A DNA stretch of 64,000 nucleotides from Lewinellaceae bacterium. Lineage in GTDB: Bacteria > Bacteroidota > Bacteroidia > Chitinophagales > Saprospiraceae. The notes under the pieces are model-generated. The model did not search any database and was not told the DNA's origin. It saw only the letters and a program-made list of their open reading frames with translations. The stretch is taken from assembly GCA_020636045.1 (NCBI GenBank), contig JACJYP010000008.1:186001-250000 (forward strand), written 5' to 3'. The translations under genes were made by a program, and so were the position numbers. This document shows, piece after piece, positions 54,112-63,052 of this stretch (within the stretch, counting starts at the first letter, position 1; every line of letters starts with the position of its first letter).

Positions 54112-56445
54112 ATGAAACACATACGCACAGGGCGCATAGGGTTGGGCATGCTGTTCTTATTCATGTCCAGCCTTATCCTGAACGCCCAAATGACCGAAGG
54201 ACAGAAAAAAGTCCTCATGGACCTGTCCGATCAATACAAAAAACTGGAACTCGCACGCCGGGCCGAAGTAGAGGCTTATGCGCTGCGATACAACATTCCG
54301 CTGCAGGTACGCGACAGCGGCGGCCAGATCACCGCCATCCTCGATCACATCGACCGCGGTCACCCGGTGTATATCGGCCCCGATAATGCCATATCGCAAA
54401 CCAGCCTCTCGGTAGATGCTGTAAAAACGGGCGGCGAACTCGGCCTCAGCCTCACCGGCGCAGGCCAGACGCTCGGCATCTGGGAAGCCGGCGGCACTGT
54501 GCGCAGCTCCCACCAGGAATTCGGCGGCCGCGTGGTCAACCTTGACGGCACCGCCAGCAGCGACCACGCGACGCACGTAGCCGGTACGATGATCGCAGCG
54601 GGTGTTGACCCGGCCGCAGAAGGTTTCTCCGAAGCCGCCAACCTGCGTTGTTACGACGCTTCCGGCGACATCGGCGAAATGGCATTCGAAGCAGCCAACA
54701 CACCCATACGTGTATCCAACCACTCGTACGGCGCTTTCGCCGGCTGGGACTTCGACAACGACCCGACCGTGAATATGTGGCGCTGGTACGGCATCGACCC
54801 GGCCGTTACGGACTGGAAGTTCGGCGCCTACGATTCCGATGCGCAAAGTATGGATAACGTCGCCTTCAACGCGCCGTTTTACCTGATCGTAAAATCGGCA
54901 GGCAACGACCGCAACGACAACGGCCCGCCCGCAGGCACCACTTACCTGCTGGGATTCGGCAGCACCACCAGTACCGCTGCCCGTAATCCCGACGGCGGGG
55001 CAGCCGGGTACGATTGCATCCCCACCGACGGAAACGCCAAAAACATCCTGACTGTAGGCGCAGCCAATCCGGTTCCGGGTGGAAACGGCTATACCGGCCC
55101 GACATCCGTCACGATGTCCACCTTTTCAGGTTGGGGACCCACCGACGACGGGCGCATCAAACCCGACGTAGTCGCCGACGGCGTTGGCCTTTACTCCTCT
55201 TCCAACGCTGCCGACACCGCCTATACCACGAAAAGCGGCACGTCGATGGCGGCGCCCTCCACATCGGGAAGTGTGGGCTTGCTGCTGGAACACTGGCAGA
55301 ACGTACTTGGCGGCGTACCCCGTGCAGCAACAATGAAGGCCCTGCTCATCAACGAGGCTGATGAAGTGGGCCCCAACAACGGCCCCGATTACAGTTTCGG
55401 ATGGGGACAGATCAATGTTGCCGATGCCGCGCAACTGGTCACTATTCACGATTACACCGGATGCCAGCACATCGTTGAAGCGTCCGTCGATGCAGGCGAT
55501 GTTTTTACCTTCCCCATTTCCAGCAGCGGCAGCCAGCCCCTGAAGATCAGCCTGGTATGGAGCGACCCTGCTTCCGGCACCGTCAATTCCGGAACGGTAA
55601 ACCCGGCGGGCGTGAACTATCTCGTCAACGACCTCGATCTCCGGCTCGACGGCAGTTCATCCACCTTTTTACCCTGGATACTGAATCCGGCCAGCCCGGC
55701 CGCAGCCGCGACCACCGGTAACAACAACCGCGACAATGTGGAGCAAATACTGGTGTTGAGCCCTGCGGCGGGTGACTATACGATCCGGGTGGTAGCGCCC
55801 GCTTCGTTGACCTCCGGTCCGCAGCAGTTCTCGCTGATCATCAGCGGCAACGACGCCACTGTTGAAAATGCCAGTTTTGGTTTTATGACGGTCAACGACG
55901 ACCGCACCTACGCCGTCCGGAACGATCTTACATTCGGTCCCGCGTATCAGGTGGTCAACCCGGGAGATGTGAAAGCATATGCCGGTCATTCCATCACGAT
56001 GCAGCCTGGTTTTCGTGCAGTGTCCGGAAGCAAGTTTCTGGCGCGTATTATGCCGGGCGGTGGCTGCGGCATATTTACCGGCGACCTTAAATCGGACAAT
56101 TATCCGACCAGTCTGACCGGAGATTTCTCCGAAAGCCGTACGGCAGAAAACGTGTTCGGGCAGACAGGAGCGCGTCAGGTTGTGGACTATTTCCGCATTT
56201 CCCCCAACCCGGCATCGGATGTATTCAGCGTTCAATTCAGCACGGCTCAGGATGGCCCCGTCAGCCTGTGGCTCACCGATCAGCAGGGCCGGGTCGTACA
56301 GCAATTACAGTCGCAGGTGGAATACAGTGCCGGCGAACACGCCGAAACATTCAGCATCAGGAGCCTGGCGCCCGGAACGTATTACTGCATCCTGCAAACA
56401 GCAGACAGGCGTGCTGCGCAGCCTTTAATGCTGATTCCGAGATAA
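54112..56445 (+). CDS. S8 subtilisin-like protease with T9SS sorting domain; catalytic Asp replaced by Glu
   Basis: 777 residues. Signal peptide 1-25 (LILNAQ). Subtilase domain (~100-445) of the KP-43-like branch: GQTLGIWEAGGTVRSSHQEF, in which the usual WDGG Asp is Glu at 125; His in DHATHVAGTM (155); Asn in KSAGNDRND; Ser in SGTSMAAPST (378). A P/jelly-roll domain follows (~450-590; KISLVWSDPASG). Residues ~620-655 resemble the bacterial-like surface repeat (HSITMQPGFRAVSGS), then a T9SS domain (ISPNPASDVFSV). Secreted surface protease; activity with Glu is uncertain. Located after the fibre-like gene; terminator at 56471-56504. Confidence 0.92.
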   Translation: MKHIRTGRIGLGMLFLFMSSLILNAQMTEGQKKVLMDLSDQYKKLELARRAEVEAYALRYNIPLQVRDSGGQITAILDHIDRGHPVYIGPDNAISQTSLSVDAVKTGGELGLSLTGAGQTLGIWEAGGTVRSSHQEFGGRVVNLDGTASSDHATHVAGTMIAAGVDPAAEGFSEAANLRCYDASGDIGEMAFEAANTPIRVSNHSYGAFAGWDFDNDPTVNMWRWYGIDPAVTDWKFGAYDSDAQSMDNVAFNAPFYLIVKSAGNDRNDNGPPAGTTYLLGFGSTTSTAARNPDGGAAGYDCIPTDGNAKNILTVGAANPVPGGNGYTGPTSVTMSTFSGWGPTDDGRIKPDVVADGVGLYSSSNAADTAYTTKSGTSMAAPSTSGSVGLLLEHWQNVLGGVPRAATMKALLINEADEVGPNNGPDYSFGWGQINVADAAQLVTIHDYTGCQHIVEASVDAGDVFTFPISSSGSQPLKISLVWSDPASGTVNSGTVNPAGVNYLVNDLDLRLDGSSSTFLPWILNPASPAAAATTGNNNRDNVEQILVLSPAAGDYTIRVVAPASLTSGPQQFSLIISGNDATVENASFGFMTVNDDRTYAVRNDLTFGPAYQVVNPGDVKAYAGHSITMQPGFRAVSGSKFLARIMPGGGCGIFTGDLKSDNYPTSLTGDFSESRTAENVFGQTGARQVVDYFRISPNPASDVFSVQFSTAQDGPVSLWLTDQQGRVVQQLQSQVEYSAGEHAETFSIRSLAPGTYYCILQTADRRAAQPLMLIPR

Positions 56446-56470
56446 CAGATTTATAGTCGTACAGGTATGC

Positions 56471-56504
56471 AAAAGCAGGTTGGCACTTTGTCAACCTGCT
56501 TTTT
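56471..56504 (+). terminator. terminator of the subtilase gene
   Basis: AAAAGCAGGTTG (56471-56482) pairs with CAACCTGCTTTT (56492-56503) with a 9-base loop and ends in a U run. Confidence 0.75.
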
Positions 56505-56527
56505 GCTACATTGCACGCAAAAAGAGG

Positions 56528-57196
56528 ATGCCTCTGCTGCTCATTACCCATCCGTTTCCGGGAGCCAGTTTCGGGCTCTGGCAGATCGCGGAAACAGAAG
56601 CGTTCTTCCGGGAAGAAATGCCGCTTTCCGATGTAGAAGAAGCAGAGCTCGGTCCTTTGAAAAACATCCGGCGACAGGAATGGCTGGCAAGCCGGTGGCT
56701 GCTGCACAAACTGACCGGACATTTTCAACGCCTCCCGCTGGCCAAAGATGCCTTTTCCAAGCCCTTCTTTCTCGATCACCCGGACCTGTATTGTTCGCTC
56801 AGCCACTCCCACGGCATCGTGGGGGCCTTGCTCGCCCGTCAGAATGTAGGTTGTGATATTCAGATGCTGGTTGGAAAAATGCCCCGTCTTGCCCCCAGAT
56901 TTCTGAATAAAAAAGAAGATGCCTTTGTACGCCGCCACACCGCACAGGTCCAATTCGACCTTTTCCATATTTTCTGGACCGCCAAAGAAAGCATGTACAA
57001 GGCATATGGCTTGAAAGAACTGGATTTTCGGGCCCATATGCACCTGGAACCCTTCCGATGGAACGGGGATGCCGGGGATGCGAACGGCTGGGTAAAAAAA
57101 GGCGATTTCAACCAGCGTTACCGGTTGTTATTTGAAAAAATCAGGCTGCCGGGTGAAGATGCGCTGATCTGGACTTGCTGTATCCCGGAACCTTGA
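56528..57196 (+). CDS. 4'-phosphopantetheinyl transferase, Sfp-like
   Basis: 222 residues from the ATG at 56528. Adds the phosphopantetheine arm to carrier proteins. Visible: RRQEWLASRWLLHKL, the serine-rich YCSLSHSHGIVGALLA, the metal site VGCDIQMLVG, and FWTAKESMYKAYG (~150, WTxKExxxK). Sfp-type enzymes usually have GxDIE; here the Glu is Gln. The fold is otherwise complete, so it is likely active. The 12 bases before the ATG give no strong ribosome site, as usual in this phylum. Downstream DinB-like gene is convergent. Confidence 0.9.
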   Translation: MPLLLITHPFPGASFGLWQIAETEAFFREEMPLSDVEEAELGPLKNIRRQEWLASRWLLHKLTGHFQRLPLAKDAFSKPFFLDHPDLYCSLSHSHGIVGALLARQNVGCDIQMLVGKMPRLAPRFLNKKEDAFVRRHTAQVQFDLFHIFWTAKESMYKAYGLKELDFRAHMHLEPFRWNGDAGDANGWVKKGDFNQRYRLLFEKIRLPGEDALIWTCCIPEP

Positions 57197-57203
57197 CAAG
57201 CGA

Positions 57204-57707
57204 TCAGGTATTCAGCAATTTACGGGCCTTGATCGTGGAGGGAGAAACGCCCAGGTCTTTACCGGTGCGCACCGCCGGAAAATGTACCAGCAAGCCTATC
57301 TTGATCATCGCCAGATGATGGATGGCATGGTCGTACACGAACAGCAACTCGCGTCCTACCGTGCTCGCATAGTCCGGGCGTTCGTCGCTTCCGAATTCCG
57401 CCTTCACCTGCACGATACCGGACGGATCCAAACCGGGCAGTACCTCTGCAAAAGCGCCGAAAGCCGCTGCAGCAACCCCCGGATTGTCTTCGTACAGCAA
57501 ATTGCGCTCGCGGGAAGCGTAGTCGACCACTCCGGAGCCGATCCCCTTTTCAAGACACTGGAAAAATTCGAGAATATGCCTGAAATGCTGACCCAGCGTA
57601 TTCCCTTCAAACTCAGGCAGTTGTCGCCGATATTCATGCGGTTCCAACTGAACGAGAACATGGTGGATTTGATCAATAATTGTCAAAGTGGCGCTGATCG
57701 CTTGCAT
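57204..57707 (-). CDS. DinB-like putative metal-binding protein
   Basis: 167 residues from the ATG at 57707. Four-helix-bundle DinB superfamily by pattern: first metal His in TLGQHFRHILEFF, and the HxxxH-like DHAIHHLAMIKIG near residue 135. DinB-like proteins are often thiol S-transferases or of unknown role. No neighbouring pathway hints. Convergent with the phosphopantetheinyl transferase gene (7 bases apart). Confidence 0.8.
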   Translation of the reverse strand: MQAISATLTIIDQIHHVLVQLEPHEYRRQLPEFEGNTLGQHFRHILEFFQCLEKGIGSGVVDYASRERNLLYEDNPGVAAAAFGAFAEVLPGLDPSGIVQVKAEFGSDERPDYASTVGRELLFVYDHAIHHLAMIKIGLLVHFPAVRTGKDLGVSPSTIKARKLLNT

Positions 57708-57863
57708 GGTATGGTGGGAAAAGGGTTTCTCAAATGTTTCAGACAAAGCGGCAAGGCTCTGTAGCTGTAAAAATAGATACGTTTTTTTGCATTCGCCGGA
57801 TTCGGTTAATTTTTACTGTGACAAGGTCCGCCGCACGACTTCAATACCGAACTTTGCCTTTCT

Positions 57864-59285
57864 ATGCTTCCACCCGCTTTTGTAAGCCAGATGCAGACGT
57901 TGCTCGGTGCCCCCGGGTATGCAGATTTTGAGGCGGCCTTGCAGGCGCCGGCGCCTGTCAGCATCCGCCTGAAGAACGCTATCCGCGATTTTCAGCACGA
58001 ATTACCCTTCGAGCAACCGCATATGCTGGAAGTGCCCTGGCATCCGCTGGGCCGCTATCTCAGCGAACGGCCTGTATTCACCCTCGATCCGGCATTCCAC
58101 GCCGGCGCTTACTACGTGCAGGAAGCGTCGTCGATGTTCCTGCACGAGGCGCTTCGACAAACGACGGACCTTTCCAGGCCTTTAAAAGTGCTGGACTTGT
58201 GCGCCGCGCCCGGAGGGAAAAGCACTCTGATGCTCGATATGCTTCACCCGGAGAGCCTGCTGGTTTCCAATGAGGTGATCCGAGCCAGGGCGGGCACCCT
58301 GAGAGAAAACCTGGAAAAATGGGGAAATAATCATATCGCCGTTACCAGCGGCGATCCGGCGGATTTTACTGCGTTGGATGGCTGGTTCGATCTCGTAGTG
58401 ACGGACGCGCCCTGTAGCGGAGAAGGACTTTTTCGCAAAGACCCCGATGCGATCCGCGAATGGTCGGCTGCAGGCGTGGTCGCCTGCGCAGAGCGTCAAC
58501 AACGCATTCTTTCGCACGCAATCGAGGCCGTGGCGCCCGGAGGAATACTCATTTACAGCACCTGTACTTACAATAAACAGGAAAACGAACAAAACGTCGG
58601 GCAGTTGCTCGATACGGGCGCCGTAGAGCTGCTTTCGCTGAACATCCCCGAAACCTGGGGCATCGTCCGCGCTGGCGGTGGATACCAGTTTTTTCCGCAT
58701 CGCGTTCGGGGAGAGGGCTTTTTCCTGGCGGCTTTTCGCAAGCGGGCCGAACCGGCGCACCGGCATACCGTAGCAGCCTCCTTCAGGAGCCTGCAGGCCT
58801 TGCCCAAAAAGATGTTGCCGGCCCTGGCGTCCTGGCTGCGGCAACCTGAACAACTGCGTTTTTTTCAAACCCCTTCAGCGGAGATCGTGGCCATTCACAG
58901 CAATCTGGAACAACAATACCTGCAACTCGACAAACATTTGAAAAGCAAATGGTTCGGCACACATATCGGAACATTCAAGGGCCAGGATTTCATCCCTTCG
59001 CATGCATTGGCCCTCAGTGATCTGTGCTCTCCTGCCCTTCCGGGCATCGAACTGGAGCGCGACCCGGCACTGCTGTTCCTGAAAAAAGAAAGTTTCATGC
59101 TTCCTGAAGATGCGCCTCGCGGATGGGTACTGGCGCGATACAAAGGATTAAATCTCGGCTGGATGAAGGTATTGCCCGGGCGCATGAACAATTACCTGCC
59201 GCAGGAACGCAGGATCCGGATGGACGTTCACGGTAGACGGTGGACGGTGGACGGCGGACGGCGGACGGTAGACGGTAGACGGTAG
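57864..59285 (+). CDS. RsmF-like 16S rRNA cytosine-C5 methyltransferase with repeat-encoded C-terminus
   Basis: 473 residues. SAM-dependent RNA m5C methyltransferase: VLDLCAAPGGKSTLMLDML (SAM site), the Cys of TDAPCSGEGLF (~185) and the catalytic Cys of YSTCTYN (~233), plus a C-terminal PUA-like region (GTHIGTFKGQDFIPSHALAL). The family normally ends soon after MNNYLPQERRIRMD. Here the frame continues through a GGYRGAC heptanucleotide repeat (59232-59294), adding HGRRWTVDGGRRTVDGRR, and the stop TAG is inside a repeat unit, so the tail length depends on repeat number. Confidence 0.92.
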   Translation: MLPPAFVSQMQTLLGAPGYADFEAALQAPAPVSIRLKNAIRDFQHELPFEQPHMLEVPWHPLGRYLSERPVFTLDPAFHAGAYYVQEASSMFLHEALRQTTDLSRPLKVLDLCAAPGGKSTLMLDMLHPESLLVSNEVIRARAGTLRENLEKWGNNHIAVTSGDPADFTALDGWFDLVVTDAPCSGEGLFRKDPDAIREWSAAGVVACAERQQRILSHAIEAVAPGGILIYSTCTYNKQENEQNVGQLLDTGAVELLSLNIPETWGIVRAGGGYQFFPHRVRGEGFFLAAFRKRAEPAHRHTVAASFRSLQALPKKMLPALASWLRQPEQLRFFQTPSAEIVAIHSNLEQQYLQLDKHLKSKWFGTHIGTFKGQDFIPSHALALSDLCSPALPGIELERDPALLFLKKESFMLPEDAPRGWVLARYKGLNLGWMKVLPGRMNNYLPQERRIRMDVHGRRWTVDGGRRTVDGRR

Positions 59286-59294
59286 ACGGCGGAC
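59232..59294 (+). repeat. nine tandem heptanucleotide repeats GGYRGAC
   Basis: Nine direct 7-bp units: GGTAGAC, GGTGGAC, GGTGGAC, GGCGGAC, GGCGGAC, then GGTAGAC three times, then GGCGGAC. They overlap the end of the methyltransferase gene; its stop codon is the TAG of the eighth unit. Confidence 0.9.
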
Positions 59295-59300
59295 GATTTT

Positions 59301-61469
59301 TTAGTTTTTGATGATTTTTCCTGAATGGTGTTGATCACCGATCTGCAATTGCCAGAAATACACGCCCGTGTATGGCATTGTTGTTTCAGGTACTTCCAGT
59401 AACTGCTCTCCTGTTATTGGCTGCCCGTTTTTCCTGAAAAGGACTTCACCTGAAGTATTGGTGACCTGCAGATTGATCGCAGCAGGGCCGTCGGAGTACA
59501 CGGGAATCGTGACGCCTCCAGTTGTCGGGTTCGGATAAGCCGGATAGAATGTTGAAGAGTTTTCCGTCTTCATGAATTGAAGTTGAAACGGCCTGATATG
59601 TTCCCCGGCATCATACATTTCAGACGCCAGACGCAAGTCGCTCAGTTCGATAACGTCTTTCAACCGCAACGTTCTTTTTGCTTTCAAACGAAGGTGCAGC
59701 ATGGCGTCATTTGCCTGAACGTACACCGGCAAAGCCGAATACCAGGAACATTGCAACAAACCCGGTTCGGGTTCATTCAACGCCTCGCCATCGAATTCCG
59801 GCAAATTATCGGAATCTACCATCTCCAAAACGATCTGCTCCGGGTCGTATCTGAGGCCGAACTGAAAACCCAGCCATGCTCCCGTTTCCGTCAGCATCAT
59901 GGGGATGTCAATGCTTTCGCCGGCATTCAGCACCCGGTCGGGCAACGCGCATGTGACCGGCGCCGATCGCTCTTCCTGTGAGGCGCCCTGTACGGAGTTG
60001 AGAATTACCGTTCCGTTCACATCGCCGATTTTCACACCCTTAAACTGAATAAGGGGCGGGTAATTCCAGAGCGGCATGGTGAAAAATGTTTGCTCGGAAG
60101 GACAATAGCCGGACAATGGATTGACGGCCGGAAACTCGCAATCAGCAGTAAAAAAGCGCCAGGAAGTGTTTGCAGGCAGTTGGTCGTATATCCCCAGGAT
60201 CAGTTTGCGAAATTCGATCACATCAAATGTTGTCACCGAGCCGCTGCGGTTGGCATCGGCTGCGATCCATTTCCAGGGTGCATCGAAAGGATCGAGCCCC
60301 AGAATATGCCTGCTGATCAGCACCAGATCATAGGTAGAGACGCCGTTCAGCGGATTCGTGTTTTTTTCGGGCATAACCGAAAATGACGATGCCGGCGGCA
60401 GGGTATCGAGGATCGCGCAGCCATCTGCATAGGTCAGCAGGGGCCAGTCATGCAGGTTCTGAGCGGTATCGACCCAAAGTATGTGACAAACCACATCATC
60501 GACCAGCGCGGTATCCATCCAGTAGAGAGCGGCACAAACTGCAGGCAATACATGGCAGTAACCGTCGTCGTCGGCCACGTTGATGGTTGCCGCGCAGGAT
60601 TTCGCATTTCCAAGGGCATCTCTCACCCAGAGTTCAACATCATGGCTTTCCAGTTCATCGCACGTATAAACCAGACTGGTTACGGGTTGTCCGTTATGCA
60701 GCGGATAACCGCTTCCGTCGCCGGCATTTCGCATCGAAAACTGAAGCAGGCTGAATGGCGTGCTGTTATCTGATGCCGTGTTCATGACATGATTGACATA
60801 CAGGGTCGCTATACCCCCCGAATCCGTCTGGACCGTTATGCCGGAGGTACAGGTGATCACCGGGTCGAGGCAATCGCGGATGCGGAAACTGTAATCGCAA
60901 TATTTCACGGTGCCGCCTTGCTCCACTCTCCAGAGGATCCGGTGTTTTCCTTCCGGCAGTCGCGGCAAAATATCTTGATTGCCGGTATTCCAGCGCAGCA
61001 GTGCATATGTGGTATCGCCAAGATTGGAGGTCTCGAGAACGAAGCGGAATTTCAGCGAATCGGGAATAGCACGTTTGTCGAACGAACAGGGATCGCCGCC
61101 CAGGTAGCCGGGGTTAAACGCATTGTTGGCAAACACAATGCCCGGAGGCGGCAATGCTGCGCTCGACACGGCCGACTCCTGGAGGTTGTCATTATCCAGG
61201 TCGAGAAAAAGGGTAAAAGATACGTCCGGAGTGCTGCCGGGGCATTTCAGTATTTTGATATTGAGGTCAACGGCCCCCTCGTACAGGTCGGCTGTCTGGA
61301 TCAGTTGGCTCCAGGTGTAGGGCGCGTCGTTCCATAATACGGCGTCATTTCCGGTGACATCGCAAATCACCGGACTGCCCTGTGGGCAATTTACGATCAT
61401 CGGGCACTGTGCAGACAGCACCGCAGATATCACCAGGCACAAAAAAAGGCAGGGTAAGCGCTTTTGCAT
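59301..61469 (-). CDS. T9SS secreted protein with dockerin-like repeats and a cohesin-like domain
   Basis: 722 residues. Signal peptide 1-20 (AVLSAQ). The N-terminal half has Cys-rich beta regions (LFLDLDNDNLQESAVSS; VQTDSGGIATLYVNHVMN). A dockerin-type pair of calcium loops occurs at ~385-440: NPLNGVSTYDLVLISRHILG and DANRSGSVTTFDVIEFRKLI. A cohesin-like region follows (~505-610; ESIDIPMMLTETGAWLGFQF). The last ~75 residues are a T9SS sorting domain (YPAYPNPTTGGVTIPV). Having both a dockerin and a cohesin-like part in one chain is unusual. Role: probably surface binding; partner unknown. Confidence 0.85.
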   Translation of the reverse strand: MQKRLPCLFLCLVISAVLSAQCPMIVNCPQGSPVICDVTGNDAVLWNDAPYTWSQLIQTADLYEGAVDLNIKILKCPGSTPDVSFTLFLDLDNDNLQESAVSSAALPPPGIVFANNAFNPGYLGGDPCSFDKRAIPDSLKFRFVLETSNLGDTTYALLRWNTGNQDILPRLPEGKHRILWRVEQGGTVKYCDYSFRIRDCLDPVITCTSGITVQTDSGGIATLYVNHVMNTASDNSTPFSLLQFSMRNAGDGSGYPLHNGQPVTSLVYTCDELESHDVELWVRDALGNAKSCAATINVADDDGYCHVLPAVCAALYWMDTALVDDVVCHILWVDTAQNLHDWPLLTYADGCAILDTLPPASSFSVMPEKNTNPLNGVSTYDLVLISRHILGLDPFDAPWKWIAADANRSGSVTTFDVIEFRKLILGIYDQLPANTSWRFFTADCEFPAVNPLSGYCPSEQTFFTMPLWNYPPLIQFKGVKIGDVNGTVILNSVQGASQEERSAPVTCALPDRVLNAGESIDIPMMLTETGAWLGFQFGLRYDPEQIVLEMVDSDNLPEFDGEALNEPEPGLLQCSWYSALPVYVQANDAMLHLRLKAKRTLRLKDVIELSDLRLASEMYDAGEHIRPFQLQFMKTENSSTFYPAYPNPTTGGVTIPVYSDGPAAINLQVTNTSGEVLFRKNGQPITGEQLLEVPETTMPYTGVYFWQLQIGDQHHSGKIIKN

Positions 61470-61602
61470 AGGCGGGAGTATTTGGCCTGAAAAATCACAT
61501 AAAAATACAGGAACCGCGCCAATTATGCCTTTATCTGTGTCTTTTTATCGAGGATATGGCACAAGGTGTCATTTTCCGGCGCTGGCCGCCCCCTAACAAA
61601 AA

Positions 61603-61635
61603 AGTCCCGGGCTTTTGAATACAAAACCCGGGACT
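61603..61635 (-). terminator. terminator downstream of sucD
   Basis: AGTCCCGGG(C)TTTTG and CAAAACCCGGGACT form a 14-bp stem with a 4-base loop; on the minus strand it is followed by TTTTTT. Confidence 0.85.
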
Positions 61636-61666
61636 CATGATCCTGCCGAAACAAATGCCGGAGGTA

Positions 61667-62542
61667 TTATTTCCCCATCACGCGTTTCACTGTCGCACCG
61701 ATCTGTGCGGGTGATTCCACGACGGTGATGCCGTTTTCAGACAGGATGCGCATCTTGGCAGCAGCCGTATCGTCGGCTCCGCCGACGATGGCGCCGGCGT
61801 GACCCATTTTTCTTCCTTTGGGCGCCGTCTGGCCTGCGATAAAGCCGACCACCGGTTTTTTATTGCCGTTGGCCTTGATCCAGCGCGCTGCATCGGCTTC
61901 CAGTGTACCGCCGATCTCGCCGATCATCACGATGCCTTCTGTTTCCGGGTCATTCATGAAAAGTTCGATCGCTTCCAGCGTAGTGGTGCCGATGACCGGA
62001 TCACCACCGATGCCGATGGCCGTCGTGATGCCGAGACCGGATTTGGCGACCTGATCGGCGGCTTCATAGGTCAGGGTGCCCGATTTGGATACCAGCCCGA
62101 TCGGGCCGCGTTTGAAAACAAAACCCGGCATGATGCCCACTTTCGCTTCGTCGGGCGTGATCACGCCCGGGCAGTTGGGGCCGATCAGGCGTACGTCCTT
62201 GTTATCGACGTAGGCCTTGGCACGGATCATATCCTGCACGGGAATACCTTCTGTAATGGCTACGATCACTTTGATACCCGAAGCGGCGGCTTCTATGATC
62301 GCATCGGCGGCAAACGCCGGCGGCACAAAGATGATAGACGTATCGGCGCCGGCCTGTTTCACGGCATCTTCCACCGTATTGAATACGGGCTTTTCGAGAT
62401 GCGTCTGGCCGCCTTTACCGGGTGTAACGCCACCGACAATATTGGTGCCGTAGGCGATCATTTGTTCGGCGTGAAATGTTCCTTCCTTACCAGTGAAACC
62501 TTGTACGATGATTCGGGATCGCTTATCAACTAAAACAGACAT
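61667..62542 (-). CDS. sucD: succinate-CoA ligase, ADP-forming, alpha subunit
   Basis: 291 residues, full length. Binds CoA and carries the phosphohistidine that passes phosphate between succinyl phosphate and the nucleotide, in the TCA cycle. Seen: VDKRSRIIVQGFTGKEGTFH (CoA-binding Rossmann start), GPNCPGVITPDEAKVGIMPG, and the phospho-His in GHAGAIVGG (~247). The beta subunit gene sucC is not adjacent. A 40-bp perfect palindrome lies 39 bases upstream. Confidence 0.96.
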   Translation of the reverse strand: MSVLVDKRSRIIVQGFTGKEGTFHAEQMIAYGTNIVGGVTPGKGGQTHLEKPVFNTVEDAVKQAGADTSIIFVPPAFAADAIIEAAASGIKVIVAITEGIPVQDMIRAKAYVDNKDVRLIGPNCPGVITPDEAKVGIMPGFVFKRGPIGLVSKSGTLTYEAADQVAKSGLGITTAIGIGGDPVIGTTTLEAIELFMNDPETEGIVMIGEIGGTLEADAARWIKANGNKKPVVGFIAGQTAPKGRKMGHAGAIVGGADDTAAAKMRILSENGITVVESPAQIGATVKRVMGK

Positions 62543-62580
62543 CTGAGATCTAGTGCGTTATTAATTGGAATGTATTGGTT

Positions 62581-62620
62581 AATAATGACGGGGTGACTGG
62601 CCAGTCACCCCGTCATTATT
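62581..62620. terminator. perfect 40-bp palindrome between the FtsB-like gene and sucD
   Basis: AATAATGACGGGGTGACTGG is followed directly by its reverse complement with no loop. On the minus strand it comes 20 bases after the stop of the FtsB-like gene and 39 bases before sucD; likely its terminator, or a control hairpin. Confidence 0.65.
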
Positions 62621-62639
62621 TGAGTTCAGAAAGTATCCG

Positions 62640-62954
62640 TCATTTTTTCTCGCGGATGATATACACATCTTCGTTGCGGCGCTTCATAAAGTAATGTTCG
62701 CGCGCAAACTTTTCTTTGGTCAGATCAAAGTCTTCGGCTTCTTCCTGGGCGTCTTTAATCTTCTGTTCGTAGAAAGCCTTGTCGTTTTCAAGCCGCTGTT
62801 CGGCACGCTGAAGCCTCCACTGTGTCCAGAGGCTATGCCGGTCCAGGAAGATCATAATGAAAAAAAAGACGACCAGCGTAAGGTAGTAGCGGTTTTGGAG
62901 CGGCGCGGGCAGGCGCTGCCACAAGGATTGAAAAGGATTTGACGGAATCGCCAT
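62640..62954 (-). CDS. FtsB/DivIC-type septum formation initiator
   Basis: 104 residues from the ATG at 62954 (a GTG two codons upstream is possible). Short cytoplasmic tail, one membrane helix (~24-42; YYLTLVVFFFIMIFLD), then a periplasmic coiled coil (QRAEQRLENDKAFYEQKIKD) and a final EKFAREHYFMKRRNEDVYI, the hallmark FtsB/DivIC ending. Part of the divisome with FtsL and FtsQ. Promoter TACTTTTG at 62993-63000; adk is upstream on the same strand. Confidence 0.88.
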   Translation of the reverse strand: MAIPSNPFQSLWQRLPAPLQNRYYLTLVVFFFIMIFLDRHSLWTQWRLQRAEQRLENDKAFYEQKIKDAQEEAEDFDLTKEKFAREHYFMKRRNEDVYIIREKK

Positions 62955-62992
62955 AAGCACCAGGTTGAATACAGAATACTGTGTTCAAAGCC

Positions 62993-63000
62993 CAAAAGTA
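62993..63000 (-). promoter_or_regulatory. -7 element TACTTTTG for the FtsB-like gene
   Basis: Exact TAnnTTTG match on the minus strand, 39 bases before the ATG at 62954. Confidence 0.5.
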
Positions 63001-63052
63001 GGGTCTTTTGTTCAATAGTGCAGCAAAACTTTCACGGAACTTTAGCGATCGG

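Noticed and set aside
59232..59294. CRISPR-like array
   Set aside because: Units are 7 bases with no spacers, a simple tandem repeat.
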